From positions 868,001 through 932,000 of the forward strand of contig NW_027480535.1 of assembly GCF_051401765.1 (NCBI RefSeq): DNA of 64,000 nucleotides. The letters are read 5' to 3'. The notes beneath the pieces were generated by a model, which saw only the letters and a list, made by a program, of their open reading frames with translations, was not told where the DNA came from and ran no database searches. Source of the DNA: Calliopsis andreniformis (taxonomy: Eukaryota > Arthropoda > Insecta > Hymenoptera > Andrenidae). The position numbers and the translations under genes were made by a program. Every line of letters starts with the position of its first letter. Position 1 is the stretch's first letter. Positions 13,364 to 25,235 of the stretch are shown here, piece after piece.

Positions 13364-14180
13364 ATGGTTGAGGATTGAGGTTTGAGGACTGAGGACTGAG
13401 GATTGAGGATTGAGAATTGAGGATTGAGGATTGAGGATTGAAGATTGAGGATTTTGGATTGAGGATTGAGGATTGAGTATTGAACATTGAGGATTGGGGA
13501 TTGAGTATTGACGATTGAGGATTCAGTATTGAGGATTGAGAATTGAGGATTGAGGATTGAAGGTTGAGTATTGAGGATTGAAGATTGAGGATTGAGGATT
13601 GAGTATTGTGGATTGACTATGAGGGCTGAGGGTTGAGGATTGAGGTTTGAGGACTGAGGACTGAGGATTGAGGATTGAGAATTGAGGATTGAGGATTGAG
13701 GATTGAAGATTGAGGATTGGGTATTGAGGATCGAAGACTGAGGATAGACGATTGAGGATTGCGGATTGAGGATTGAAAATTGAGGATTGAGGATTGAGGA
13801 TTGAGGATTGAAGATTGAGTATTGAGGATTGAAGATTGAGGATTGAGGATTGAAGATTGATGATTGAGTATTGAGGATTGCAGATTGAGGATTGAGGATT
13901 GAGGATTGAGGACTGAGGATAGATGATTGAGGATTGATGATTGAGTATTGAGGATTGAAGATTGAGGATTGAGGATTGAGGATTGAGGATTGAGTTTTGA
14001 GGATTGAGAATTGAGGATTGAGGGTTGAAGATTGTGTATACAGGATTGAAGATTGAGGATTGAGGATTGAAGATTGAGGATTGAGGATTGAGGATTGAGG
14101 ATTGAGTATTGAAGATTGAGTATTGAGGATTGAATGTAGGGGATTGAGGGTTGTGGATTGAGGATTGAGGATTGAAGATT

Positions 14181-14390
14181 GAGGACTGGGGACTGAGTAT
14201 TGAGTGTTGAGTGATGAGAATTGGTGTTTGTGGATAGAGATTTAAAGATTGCAGATTGAGTATTGAGTATTGAAAACTGTGAATTGATGATACTCTAGTG
14301 AGCATTGAGAATTTACAACTGATTGTTGAGGACTGAGGTCTGAAGATTGAGGATTCAGGATTGAGGATCCAGGATTGAGGTTTGAGGACT
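14181..14390 (+). repeat. Core, class a (anchor 14242)
   Basis: Equivalent of 6400, with actctagtgagcatt. Confidence 0.9.
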
Positions 14391-15005
14391 GAGGATTGAG
14401 GATTGAGGATTGAGGATTGAGGATTGAGGATTGAGGATTGAGGATTGGGGATTGAAGATTGAGGATTGGGTATTGCGTATTGAACATTGAGGATTGAGGA
14501 TTGAGGATTGAGGATTGAGGATTGGGTATTGAGGATTGAAGACTGAGGATTGAGGATTGAGGATTGAGGATTGAGGATTGAAGATTGAGGATTGAGGATT
14601 GAGGATTGAGGATTGAGGATTGAAGATTGAGTATTGAGGATTGAAGATTGAGGATTGAGGATTGAGGATTGAGGATTGAGTATTGAGGATTGAGAATTGA
14701 GGATTGGGGGTTGAAGATTGTGTATTCAGGATTGAAGATTGAGGATTGAGGATTGAGGATTGAGGATTGAAGATGAGGGCTGAGGGTTGAGGATTGAGGT
14801 TTGAGGACTGAGGATTGAGGATTGAGGATTGAGAATTGAGGATTGAGGATTGAGGATTGAAGATTGAGGATTGGATATTGAGGATTGAAGAATGAGGTTA
14901 GAGGATTGAGGACTGAGGATTGAGGATTGAAGATTGAGGATTGAGGATTGAGGATTGAGGATTGAGTATTGAAGATTGAGTATTGAGGGTTGAGGATTGA
15001 AGATT

Positions 15006-15215
15006 GAGGACTGGGGACTGAGTATTGAGGGTTGAGTGATGAGAATTGGTGTTTGTGGATAGAGATTTAAAGATTGCAGATTGAGTATTGAGTATCGAAA
15101 ACTGTGAATTGATGATATTCTATTGAGGATTGAGAATTTACAACTGATTGTTGAGGACTGAGGTCTGAAGATTGAGGATTCAGGATTGAGGATCCAGGAT
15201 TGAAGTTTGAGGACT
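15006..15215 (+). repeat. Core, class a (anchor 15067)
   Basis: Equivalent of 7225, with gagtatcgaaaact and gaagttt. Confidence 0.9.
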
Positions 15216-15914
15216 GAGGATTGTGGATTGAGGATTGAGGATTGAGGATTGAGGATTGAGGATTGAGGATTGGGTATTGAGGATTGAAGACTGAGGATTG
15301 AGGATTGAGGATTGAGGATTGAGGATTGAAGATTGAGGATTGTGGATTGAGGATTGAGGATTGAAGATTGAGTATTGAGGATTGAAGGTTGAGGATTGAG
15401 GATTGAGGATTGATGATTGAGTATTGAGGATTGAAGATTGAGGATTGAGGATTGAGGATTGAGGACTGAGGATTGGTGATTGAGGATTGATGATTGAGTA
15501 TTGAGGACTGAAGATTGAGGATTGAGGATTGAGGATAGAGGATTGAGGATTGAGTATTGAGGATTGAGAATTGAGGACTGAGGATTGAGGGTTGAAGATT
15601 GTGTATTCAGGATTGAAGATTGAGGATTGAGGATTGAGGATTGTGGATTGACGATGAGGGCTGAGGGTTGAGGATTGAGGTTTGAGGACTGAGGACTGAG
15701 GATTGAGGATTCAGAATTGAGGATTGAGGATTGAGGATTGAAGATTGAGGATTGGGTATTGAGGATTGAAGAATGAGGATTGAGGATTGAGGACTGAGGA
15801 TTGAGGATTGAAGATTGAGTATTGAGGATTGAGGATTGAGGATTGAAGATTGAGTATTGAGGATTGAAGGTAGGGGATTGAGGATTGAGGATTGAGGATT
15901 GAGGATTGAAGATT

Positions 15915-16124
15915 GAGGACTGGGGACTGAGTGTTGAGGGCTGAGTGATGAGAATTGATGTTTGTGGATGGAGATTTAAAGATTGCAGATTGAGTATTGA
16001 GTATTGAAAACTGTGAATTGAGGATATTCTATTGAGGATTCAGGATTGACAACTGATTGTTGAGGACTCAGGGCTGAAGATTGAGGATTGAGGATTGAGG
16101 ACTGAGGATTGACGGTGAGGGCTG
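15915..16124 (+). repeat. Core, class g (anchor 15976)
   Basis: Equivalent of 578 and 8134 in the truncated HOR-A copy 3. Confidence 0.85.
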
Positions 16125-16375
16125 ATGGTTGAGGATTGAGGTTTGAGGACTGAGGACTGAGGATTGAGGATTGAGAATCGAGGATTGAGGATTGAGGATT
16201 GAAGATTGAGGATTGGGTATTGAGGATTGTAGAATGAGGATTGAGGATTGAGGAGTGAGGATTGAGGATTGAAGATTGAGGATTGAGGATTGAGGATTGA
16301 TGATTGAAGATTGAGTATTGAGGATTGAAAGTAGGGGATTGAGGATTGAGGATTGAGGATTGAGGATTGAAGATT

Positions 16376-16585
16376 GAGGACTGGGGACTGAGTATTGAGG
16401 GTTGAGTGATGAGAATTGGTGTTTGTGGATAGAGATTTAAAGATTGCAGATTGAGTATTGAGTATTGAAAACTGTGAATTGATGATATTCTATTGAGGAT
16501 TGAGAATTTACAACTGATTGTTGAGGACTGAGGTCTGAAGATTGAGGATTCACGATTGAGGATCCAGGATTGAGGTTTGAGGACT
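16376..16585 (+). repeat. Core, class a (anchor 16437)
   Basis: Equivalent of 1039 and 8595; last core of the HOR-A domain. Confidence 0.9.
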
Positions 16586-16640
16586 GAGGATTGAGGATTG
16601 AGGATTGAGGATTGAGGAGTGAGGATTGAGGATTGAGGAT

Positions 16641-17189
16641 TGCGGATTGAAGACTGAGGAGTGCGTATTGCGTATTGAACATTGAGGATTGAGGATTGAG
16701 GATTGAGGATTGAGGATTGAGGACTGAAGATTGAATATTGATGATTGAAGATTGAGTATTGAGGATTGAGGGTTGTGGATTGAGGACGGGGACTGAGGGT
16801 TGAGTATTGATGTCTGAGGTCTGAGGATTGAGGATTGAGGATTGAGGATTGAAGATTGAGGATTGAGGATTGAGGATTGAGGATTGAGTGTTGAGGATTG
16901 AGAATTGAGGATTGAGGGTTGAAGGTTGTGTATTCAGGATTGAAGATTGAGGTTGAGGATTGAGGATTGAGGATTGACGATGAGGGCTGAGGGTTGAGGA
17001 TTGAGGTTTGAGGACTGAGGACTGAGGATTGAGGATTCAGAATTGAGGATTGAGAATTGAGGATTGAAGATTGAGGATTGGGTATTGAGGATTGAAGAAT
17101 GAGGATTGAGGATTGAGGACTGAGGATTGAGGATTGAAGATTGAGGACTGAGGATTGAGGATTGAGGATTGAGGATTGAGGATTGAGGA
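16641..17189 (+). repeat. Mosaic segment after HOR-A, shared with 28801-29258
   Basis: From 16732 the sequence matches 28801 onward at a constant offset of 12,069 bp and includes the rare ggacggggact variant of the E element at 16786 (28855 in the other copy). The 91 bases before 16732 are ordinary heptamers that match neither neighbour in a distinctive way. Confidence 0.8.
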
Positions 17190-17505
17190 TTGAAGATTGA
17201 GTATTGAGGTTTGAAGATTGAGGATTTTGGATTGAGAATTGAGGATTGAGTATTGAACATTGAGGATTGGGGATTGAGGATTGACGATTGAGGATTCAGT
17301 ATTGAGGATTGAGAATTGAGGATTGAGGATTGAAGGTTGAGTATTGAGGATTGAAGATTGAGGATTGAGGATTGAGGATTGAGGATTGACTATGAGGGCT
17401 GAGGGTTGAGGATTGAGGATTGAGGATTGAGTATTGAAGATTGAGTATTGAGGATTGAATGTAGGTGATTGAGGGTTGAGGACTGAGGATTGAGGATTGA
17501 AGATT

Positions 17506-17715
17506 GAGGACTGGGGACTGAGTATTGAGGGTTGAGTGATGAGAATTGGTGTTTGTGAATAGAGATTTAAAGATTGCAGATTGAGTATTGAGTATTGAAA
17601 ACTGTGAATTGATGATACTCTATTGAGGATTGAGAATTTACAACTGATTGTTGAGGACTTAGGTCTGAAGATTGAGGATTCAGGATTGAGGATCCAGGAT
17701 TGAGGTTTGAGGACT
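17506..17715 (+). repeat. Core, class a (anchor 17567)
   Basis: Marked by tttgtgaatag, actctattg and ggacttagg. Confidence 0.9.
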
Positions 17716-18330
17716 GAGGATTGAGGATTGAGGATTGAGGATTGAGGATTGAGGATTGAGGATGGAGGATTGGGGATTGAAGATTGAGGATTGGGTATTG
17801 CGTATTGAACATTGAGGATTGAGGATTGAGGATTGAGGATTGAGGATTGGGTATTGAGGATTGAAGACTGAGGATTGAGGATTGAGGATTGAGGATTGAG
17901 GATTGAAGATTGAGGATTGAGGATTGAGGATTGATGATTGAAGATTGAGTATTGAGGATTGAAGATTGAGGATTGAGGATTGAGGATTGAGGATTGAGTA
18001 TTGAGGATTGAGAATTGAGGATTGAGGGTTGAAGATTGTGTATTCAGGATTGAAGATTGAGGATTGAGGATCGAGGATTGAGGATTGACGATGAGGGCTG
18101 AGGGTTGAGGATTGAGGTTTGAGGACTGAGGACTGAGGATTGAGGATTGAGAATTGAGGATTGAGGATTGCGGATTGAAGATTGAGGTTTGGGTATTGAG
18201 GATTGAAGAATGAGGATTGAGGATTGAGGACTGAGGATTGAGGATTGAAGATTGAGGATTGAGGATTGAGGATTGAGGATTGAGGATTGAGTATTGAAGA
18301 TTGAGTATTGAGGATTGAGGATTGAAGATT

Positions 18331-18540
18331 GGGGACTGGGGACTGAGTATTGAGGGTTGAGTGATGAGAATTGGTGTTTGTGGATAGAGATTTAAAGATT
18401 GCAGATTGAGTATTGAGTATTGAAAACTGTGAATTGATGATATTCTATTGAGGATTGAGAATTTACAACTGATTGTTGAGGACTGAGGTCTGAAGATTGA
18501 GGATTGAGGATTGAGGATTGAGGATTGAGGATTGAGGATT
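18331..18540 (+). repeat. Core, class a-short (anchor 18392)
   Basis: After gaggtct-gaagatt it runs straight into gaggatt units, so the GGATCC section is missing; tail is gctgact-gaacatt. Confidence 0.85.
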
Positions 18541-18603
18541 GAAGATTGAGGATTGGGTATTGCTGACTGAACATTGAGGATTGAGGATTGAGTATTGAGG
18601 ATT

Positions 18604-18707
18604 GAGGACTGAAGATTGAATATTGATGATTGAAGATTAAGGATTGAGGATTGAGGGCTGTGGATTGAGGACGAGGACTGAGGGTTCAGTATTGATGTCT
18701 GAGGTCT
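18604..18707 (+). repeat. E element (first standard copy; 17 in the window)
   Basis: A 104-bp block of 14 heptamers and one 6-mer, recognised by gaatatt-gatgatt, gagggct-gtggatt, the gaggac 6-mer and cagtatt-gatgtct. Counting from the acgag of the 6-mer, copies are at 16786 and 28855 (acggg variant), 18671, 23871, 30550, 31834, 33845, 36572, 38822, 40884, 42582, 44294, 47943, 51598, 52876, 54574 and 58908. It lies about 280-350 bp after class b and a-short cores and is absent from complete HOR-A copies. A copy extends from 67 bases before to 36 bases after each position. Confidence 0.85.
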
Positions 18708-19650
18708 GAGGATTGAGGATTGAGGATTGAGGATTGAAGATTGAGTATTGAGGATTGAAGATTGAGGATTGAGGATTGAGGATTGAGGATTGACTATGAG
18801 GGCTGAGGGTTGAGGATTGAGGTTTGAGGACAGAGGACTGAGGATTGAGGATTGAGAATTGAGGATTGAGGATTGAGGATTGAAGATTGAGGACTGAGGA
18901 TTGAGGATTGAGGATTGAGGATTGAGGTTTGAGGATTGAAGATTGAGTATTGAGGTTTGAAGATTGAGGATTTTGGATTGAGGATTGAGGATTGAGTATT
19001 GAACATTGAGGATTGGGGATTGAGTATTGACGATTGAGGATTCAGTATTGAGGATTGAGAATTGAGGATTGAGGATTGAAGGTTGAGTATTGAGGATTGA
19101 AGATTGAGGATTGAGGATTGAGTATTGTGGATTGACTATGAGGGCTGAGGGTTGAGGATTGAGGTTTGAGGACTGAGGACTGAGGATTGAGGATTGAGAA
19201 TTGAGGATTGAGGATTGAGGATTGAAGATTGAGGATTGGGTATTGAGGATCGAAGACTGAGGATAGACGATTGAGGATTGAGGATTGAGGATTGAAGATT
19301 GAGGATTGAGGATTGAGGATTGAGGATTGAAGATTGAGTATTGAGGATTGAAGATTGAGGATTGAGGATTGAAGATTGATGATTGAGTATTGAGGATTGA
19401 AGATTGAGGATTGAGGATTGAGGATTGAGGACTGAGGATTGAGGATTGAGGATTGAGGATTGAGTTTTGAGGATTGAGAATTGAGGATTGAGGGTTGAAG
19501 ATTGTGTATACAGGATTGAAGATTGAGGATTGAGGATTGAAGATTGAGGATTGAGGATTGAGGATTGAGGATTGAGTATTGAAGATTGAGTATTGAGGAT
19601 TGAATGTAGGGGATTGAGGGTTGAGGATTGAGGATTGAGGATTGAAGATT

Positions 19651-19860
19651 GAGGACTGGGGACTGAGTATTGAGTGTTGAGTGATGAGAATTGGTGTTTG
19701 TGGATAGAGATTTAAAGATTGCAGATTGAGTATTGAGTATTGAAAACTGTGAATTGATGATACTCTATTGAGCATTGAGAATTTACAACTGATTGTTGAG
19801 GACTGAGGTCTGAAGATTGAGGATTCAGGATTGAGGATCCAGGATTGAGGTTTGAGGACT
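19651..19860 (+). repeat. Core, class a (anchor 19712)
   Basis: Has gagtgttgag and actctattgagcatt. Confidence 0.9.
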
Positions 19861-20280
19861 GAGGATTGAGGATTGAGGATTGAGGATCGAGGATTGAGGA
19901 TTGAGGATTGAGGACTGAGGATTGATGATTGAGGATTGATGATTGAGTATTGAGGATTGAAGATTGAGGATTGAGGATTGAGGATTGAGGATTGAGTTTT
20001 GAGGATTGAGAATTGAGGATTGAGGGTTGAAGATTGTGTATACAGGATTGAAGATTGAGGATTGAGGATTGAAGATTGAGGATTGAAGATTGAGGATTGA
20101 GGATTGAAGATTGATGATTGAGTATTGAGGATTGAAGATTGAGGATTGAGGATTGAGGATTGAGGACTGAGGACTGATGATTGAGGATTGAGGATTGAGG
20201 ATTGAAGATTGAGTATTGAGGATTGAAGATTGAGGATTGAGGATTGAAGATTGATGATTGAGTATTGAGGATTGAAGATT

Positions 20281-20490
20281 GAGGACTGGGGACTGAGTAT
20301 TGAGTGTTGAGTGATGAGAATTGGTGTTTGTGAATAGAGATTTAAAGATTGCAGATTGAGTATTGAGTATTGAAAACTGTGAATTGATGATACTCTATTG
20401 AGCATTGAGAATTTACAACTGATTGTTGAGGACTGAGGTCTGAAGATTGAGGATTCAGGATTGAGGATCCAGGATTGAGGTTTGAGGACT
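20281..20490 (+). repeat. Core, class a (anchor 20342)
   Basis: Like 19712 with tttgtgaatag; 630 bp after it. Confidence 0.9.
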
Positions 20491-20594
20491 GAGGATTGAG
20501 GATTGAGGATTGAGGATTGAGGATTGAGGATTGAGGATTGAGGATTGAGGATTGGGGATTGAAGATTGAGGATTGGGTATTGCGTATTGAACAT

Positions 20595-21335
20595 TGAGGA
20601 TTGAGGATTGAGGATTGAGGATTGAGGATTGGGTATTGAGGATTGAAGACTGAGGATTGAGGATTGAGGATTGAGGATTGAGGATTGAAGATTGAGGATT
20701 GAGGATTGAGGATTGAGGATTGAGGATTGAAGACTGAGTATTGAGGATTGAAGATTGAGGATTGAGGATTGAGGATTGAGGATTGAGTATTGAGGATTGA
20801 GAATTGAGGATTGAGGGTTGAAGATTGTGTATTCAGGATTGAAAATTGAGGATTGAGGATTGAGGATTGAGGATTGACGATGAGGGCTGAGGGTTGAGGA
20901 TTGAGGTTTGAGGACTGAGGATTGAGGATTGAGGATTGAGAATTGAGGATTGAGGATTGAGGATTGAAGATGGAGGATTGGATATTGAGGATTGAAGAAT
21001 GAGGATAGAGGATTGAGGACTGATGATTGAGGATTGAAGATTGAGGATTGAGGATTGAGGATTGAGGATTGAGTATTGAAGATTGAGTATTGAGGGTTGA
21101 GGATTGAAGATTGAGGACTGGGGACTGAGTATTGAGGGTTGAGTGATGAGAATTGGTGTTTGTGGATAGAGATTTAAAGATTGCAGATTGAGTATTGAGT
21201 ATTGAAAACTGTGAATTGATGATATTCTATTGATGATTGAGAATTTACAACTGATTGTTGAGGACTGAGGTCTGAAGATTGAGGATTCAGGATCGAGGAT
21301 CCAGGATAGAAGTTTGAGGACTGAGGATTGTGGAT
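20595..21335 (+). repeat. Heptamer tract with core 21174
   Basis: Equivalent to the interval between the last two cores of HOR-A (6400 to 7225), here 832 bp instead of 825 bp. Substitutions such as ccaggatagaag in the core mark it as a diverged copy. Nothing other than heptamers is present. Confidence 0.7.
21113..21322 (+). repeat. Core, class a (anchor 21174)
   Basis: Private caggatcgaggatcc and ccaggatagaag. Confidence 0.88.
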
Positions 21336-22397
21336 TGAGGATTGAGGAGTGAGGATTGAGGATTGAGGATTGAGGATTGGGTATTGAGGATTGAAGACTG
21401 AGGATTGAGGATTGAGGATTGAGGATTGAGGATTGAAGATTGAGGATTGTGGATCGAGGATTGAGGATTGAGGATTGAGTATTGAGGATTGAAGGTTGAG
21501 GATTGAGGATTGAGGATTGATGATTGAGTATTGAGGATTGAAGATTGAGGATTGAGGATTGAGGATTGAGGACTGAGGATTGGTGATTGAGGATTGATGA
21601 TTGAGTATTGAGGACTGAAGATTGAGGATTGAGGATTGAGGATTGAGGATTGAGGATTGAGTATTGAGGATTGAGAATTGAGGATTGAGGATTGAGGGTT
21701 GAAGATTGTGTTTTCAGGATTGAAGATTGAGGATTGAGGATTGAGGATTGTGGATTGACGATGAGGGCTGAGGGTTGAGGATTGAGGTTTGAGGACTGAG
21801 GACTGAGGATTGAGGATTCAGAATTGAGGATTGAGGATTGAGGATTGAAGATTGAGGATTGGGTATTGAGGATTGAGGATTGAGGATTGAGGATTGAGGA
21901 TTGAGGATTGGGTATTGAGGATTGAAGACTGAGGATTGAGGATTGAGGATTGAGGATTGAGGATTGAAGATTGAGGATTGTGGATTGAGGATTGAGGATT
22001 GAAGATTGAGTATTGAGGATTGAAGGTTGAGGATTGAGGATTGAGGATTGATGATTGAGTATTGAGGATTGAAGATTGAGGATTGAGGATTGAGGATTGA
22101 GGACTGAGGATTGGTGATTGAGGATTGATGATTGAGTATTGAGGACTGAAGATTGAGGATTGAGGATTGAGGATTGAGGATTGAGGATTGAGTATTGAGG
22201 ATTGAGAATTGAGGATTGAGGATTGAGGATTGAGGGTTGAAGATTGTGTATTCAGGATTGAAGGTTGAGGATTGAGGATTGAGGATTGTGGATTGACGAT
22301 GAGGGCTGAGGGTTGAGGATTGAGGTTTGAGGCCTGAGGACTGAGGATTGAGGATTCAGAATTGAGGATTGAGGATTGAGGATTGAAGATTGAGTAT
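21336..22397 (+). repeat. Tandem duplication with 531-bp period
   Basis: The marker tggtgattg occurs at 21581 and 22112 and gggtatt-gaggatt-gaagact at about 21380 and 21911, all 531 bp apart. Two units therefore lie at about 21336-21866 and 21867-22397. Each carries one gacgat 6-mer slip, which explains why 531 is one less than a multiple of seven. The same marker block lies at the left end of each HOR-A copy (76, 7632 and 15474) and at 28011, 59965 and 61745. Confidence 0.8.
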
Positions 22398-22698
22398 TGA
22401 GGTTTGAAGATTGAGGATTTTGGATTGAGAATTGAGGATTGAGTATTGAACATTGAGGATTGGGGATTGAGGATTGACGATTGAGGATTCAGTATTGAGG
22501 ATTGAGAATTGAGGATTGAGGATTGAAGGTTGAGTATTGAGGATTGAAGATTGAGGATTGAGGATTGAGGATTGAGGATTGACTATGAGGGCTGAGGGTT
22601 GAGGATTGAGGATTGAGGATTGAGTATTGAAGATTGAGTATTGAGGATTGAATGTAGGTGATTGAGGGTTGAGGACTGAGGATTGAGGATTGAAGATT

Positions 22699-22908
22699 GA
22701 GGACTGGAGACTGAGTATTGAGGGTTGAGTGATGAGAATTGGTGTTTGTGAATAGAGATTTAAAGATTGCAGATTGAGTATTGAGTATTGAAAACTGTGA
22801 ATTGATGATACTCTATTGAGGATTGAGAATTTACAACTGATTGTTGAGGACTTAGGTCTGAAGATTGACGATTCAGGATTGAGGATCCAGGATTGAGGTT
22901 TGAGGACT
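22699..22908 (+). repeat. Core, class a (anchor 22760)
   Basis: Partner of 17567; private ggactggagact and gacgattcagg. Confidence 0.9.
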
Positions 22909-23530
22909 GAGGATTGAGGATTGAGGATTGAGGATTGAGGATTGAGGATTGAGGATGGAGGATTGGGGATTGAAGATTGAGGATTGGGTATTGCGTATTG
23001 AACATTGAGGATTGAGGATTGAGGATTGAGGATTGAGGATTGGGTATTGAGGATTGAAGACTGAGGATTGAGGATTGAGGATTGAGGATTGAGGATTGAA
23101 GATTGAGGATTGAGGATTGAGGATTGATGATTGAAGATTGAGTATTGAGGATTGAACATTGAGGATTGAGGATTGAGGATTGAGGATTGAGTATTGAGGA
23201 TTGAGAATTGAGGATTGAGGGTTGAAGATTGTGTATTCAGGATTGAAGATTGAGGATTGAGGATCGAGGATTGAGGATTGACGATGAGGGCTGAGGGTTG
23301 AGGATTGAGGTTTGAGGACTGAGGACTGAGGATTGAGGATTGAGAATTGAGGATTGAGGATTGCGGATTGAAGATTGAGGATTGGGTATTGAGGCTTGAA
23401 GAATGAGGATTGAGGATTGAGGACTGAGGATTGAGGATTGAAGATTGAGGATTGAGGATTGAGGATTGAGGATTGAGGATTGAGGATTGAGTATTGAAGA
23501 TTGAGTATTGAGGATTGAGGATTGAAGATT

Positions 23531-23740
23531 GGGGACTGGGGACTGAGTATTGAGGGTTGAGTGATGAGAATTGGTGTTTGTGGATAGAGATTTAAAGATT
23601 GCAGATTGAGTATTGAGTATTGAAAACTGTGAATTGATGATATTCTATTGAGGATTGAGAATTTACAACTGATTGTTGAGGACTGAGGTCTGAAGATTGA
23701 GGATTGAGGATTGAGGATTGAGGATTGAGGATTGAGGATT
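23531..23740 (+). repeat. Core, class a-short (anchor 23592)
   Basis: Partner of 18392, same truncation and gctgact tail. Confidence 0.85.
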
Positions 23741-24207
23741 GAAGATTGAGGATTGGGTATTGCTGACTGAACATTGAGGATTGAGGATTGAGTATTGAGG
23801 ATTGAGGACTGAAGATTGAATATTGATGATTGAAGATTAAGGATTGAGGATTGAGGGCTGTGGATTGAGGACGAGGACTGAGGGTTCAGTATTGATGTCT
23901 GAGGTCTGAGGATTGAGGATTGAGGATTGAGGATTGAAGATTGAGTATTGAGGATTGAAGATTGAGGATTGAGGATTGAGGATTGAGGATTGACTATGAG
24001 GGCTGAGGGTTGAGGATTGAGGTTTGAGGACTGAGGTCTGAAGATTGAGGATTGAGGATTGAGGATTGAGGATTGAGGATTGAGGACTGAGGATTGAGGA
24101 TTGAAGATTGAGGATTGAGGATTGAGGATTGAGGATTGAAGATTGAGTATTGAGGATTGAAGGTAGGGGATTGAGGATTGAGGATTGAGGATTGAGGATT
24201 GAAGATT

Positions 24208-24417
24208 GAGGACTGGGGACTGAGTATTGAGGGCTGAGTGATGAGAATTGATGTTTGTGGATAGAGATTTAAAGATTGCAGATTGAGTATTGAGTATTGA
24301 AAACTGTGAATTGATGATATTCTATTGAGGATTGAGAATTTACAACTGATTGTTGAGGACTGAGGTCTGAAGATTGAGGATTCAGGATTGAGGATCCAGG
24401 ATTGAGGTTTGAGGACT
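24208..24417 (+). repeat. Core, class a (anchor 24269)
   Basis: Has gagggctgag and gaattgatg, otherwise standard with GGATCC. Confidence 0.9.
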
Positions 24418-25025
24418 GAGGATTGAGGATTGAGGATTGAGGATTGAGGATTGAGGATGGAGGATTGGGGATTGAAGATTGAGGATTGGGTATTGCGTAT
24501 TGAACATTGAGGATTGAGGATTGAGGATTGAGGATTGAGGATTGGGTATTGAGGATTGAAGACTGAGGATTGAGGATTGAGGATTGAGGATTGAGGATTG
24601 AAGATTGAGGATTGAGGATTGAGGATTGATGATTGAAGATTGAGTATTGAGGATTGAAGATTGAGGATTGAGGATTGAGGATTGAGGATTGAGTATTGAG
24701 GATTGAGAATTGAGGATTGAGGGTTGAAGATTGTGTATTCAGGATTGAAGATTGAGGATTGAGGATCGAGGATTGAGGATTGACGATGAGGGCTGAGGGT
24801 TGAGGATTGAGGTTTGAGGTATGAGGACTGAGGATTGAGGATTGAGAATTGAGGATTGAGGATTGCGGATTGAAGATTGAGGATTGGGTATTGAGGATTG
24901 AAGAATGAGGATTGAGGATTGAGGACTGAGGATTGAGGATTGAAGATTGAGGATTGAGGATTGAGGATTGAGGATTGAGGATTGAGTATTGAAGATTGAG
25001 TATTGAGGATTGAGGATTGAAGATT

Positions 25026-25235
25026 GGGGACTGGGGACTGAGTATTGAGGGTTGAGTGATGAGAATTGGTGTTTGTGGATAGAGATTTAAAGATTGCAGA
25101 TTGAGTATTGAGTATTGAAAACTGTGAATTGATGATATTCTATTGAGGATTGAGAATTTACAACTGATTGTTGAGGACTGAGGTCTGAAGATTGAGGATT
25201 GAGGATTGAGGATTGAGGATTGAGGACTGAGGATT
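25026..25235 (+). repeat. Core, class a-short (anchor 25087)
   Basis: Same truncation as 18392, but without the gctgact tail. Confidence 0.82.

Larger units (their letters stand above)
7617..15458 (+). repeat. HOR-A copy 2 (7,842 bp)
   Basis: Eight cores are anchored at 8134, 8595, 10957, 11991, 12837, 13215, 14242 and 15067. The offset to copy 1 steps from 7,556 to 7,856, 7,849 and 7,842 bp, that is by one large indel and two single-heptamer changes; the offset to copy 3 is a constant 7,842 bp over the part available. Core-specific substitutions are shared with copy 1 position by position, for example the cleaved-looking actctagtg in the third and seventh cores and the gacgttt in the fifth, which shows the whole 7.6-7.8 kb block was copied as a unit. 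Confidence 0.9.
15459..16640 (+). repeat. HOR-A copy 3, truncated after about 1.18 kb
   Basis: Matches 7617-8798 at offset 7,842 bp. The one substitution I noticed is gaaagta at about 16328 where copy 2 has gaaggta. The match ends near 16640: copy 2 continues with a run of gaggatt followed by gaagatt, whereas here tgcggatt and gtgcgtatt follow. This is the right-hand boundary of the HOR-A domain and a duplication or recombination junction. Confidence 0.85.
17190..18830 (+). repeat. 1.64-kb duplicated block, copy 1 (partner 22383-24030)
   Basis: The offset is 5,193 bp from about 17190 through the core at 17567 (22760 in the partner), then 5,200 bp at the core at 18392 (23592) and at the E element at 18671 (23871). 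One heptamer was therefore gained or lost between the cores, giving spacings of 825 and 832 bp. Both copies share the unusual ggacttagg in the first core and the a-short form of the second core. The match ends near 18830, where this copy has ggacagagg and the partner runs into ggtctgaag. Confidence 0.85.
18831..20594 (+). repeat. Mosaic segment with cores 19712 and 20342; left part shared with 25341-26260
   Basis: The region from gaggattgggg at 19008 to a distinctive gaggatcgagg at 19883 matches 25341-26223 at offsets of 6,333 to 6,340 bp, again a single-heptamer change. The two cores here are only 630 bp apart and share the actctattgagcatt variant, suggesting a local duplication. It also contains the 5' part of the longest minus-strand open frame (17037-20594), which I do not regard as a gene. 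Confidence 0.75.
22383..24030 (+). repeat. 1.64-kb duplicated block, copy 2 (partner 17190-18830)
   Basis: Contains the cores at 22760 and 23592 and an E element at 23871. Private changes against the partner include ggactggagact at the core start and gacgattcagg in place of gaggattcagg. It is followed directly by a third related copy, so the block has spread at least three times. Confidence 0.85.

Noticed and set aside
1..16640. HOR-A copies as an assembly artefact
   Set aside because: Copies differ by specific indels (307 bp, single heptamers) and by private substitutions such as attcaatg against atttaatg, which argues for real copies, although the copy number still depends on read support.
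17037..20594. Very long minus-strand open reading frame of 1,185 codons, and dozens of shorter ones
   Set aside because: All consist of the same seven-residue repeat that any minus-strand frame of the heptamer gives. Ends coincide with random-looking variants (gattcag, ctatgag, tttaaag on the plus strand), starts with gaacatt units, and frames overlap one another in different phases. There is no promoter context, no domain and no unrelated protein sequence.
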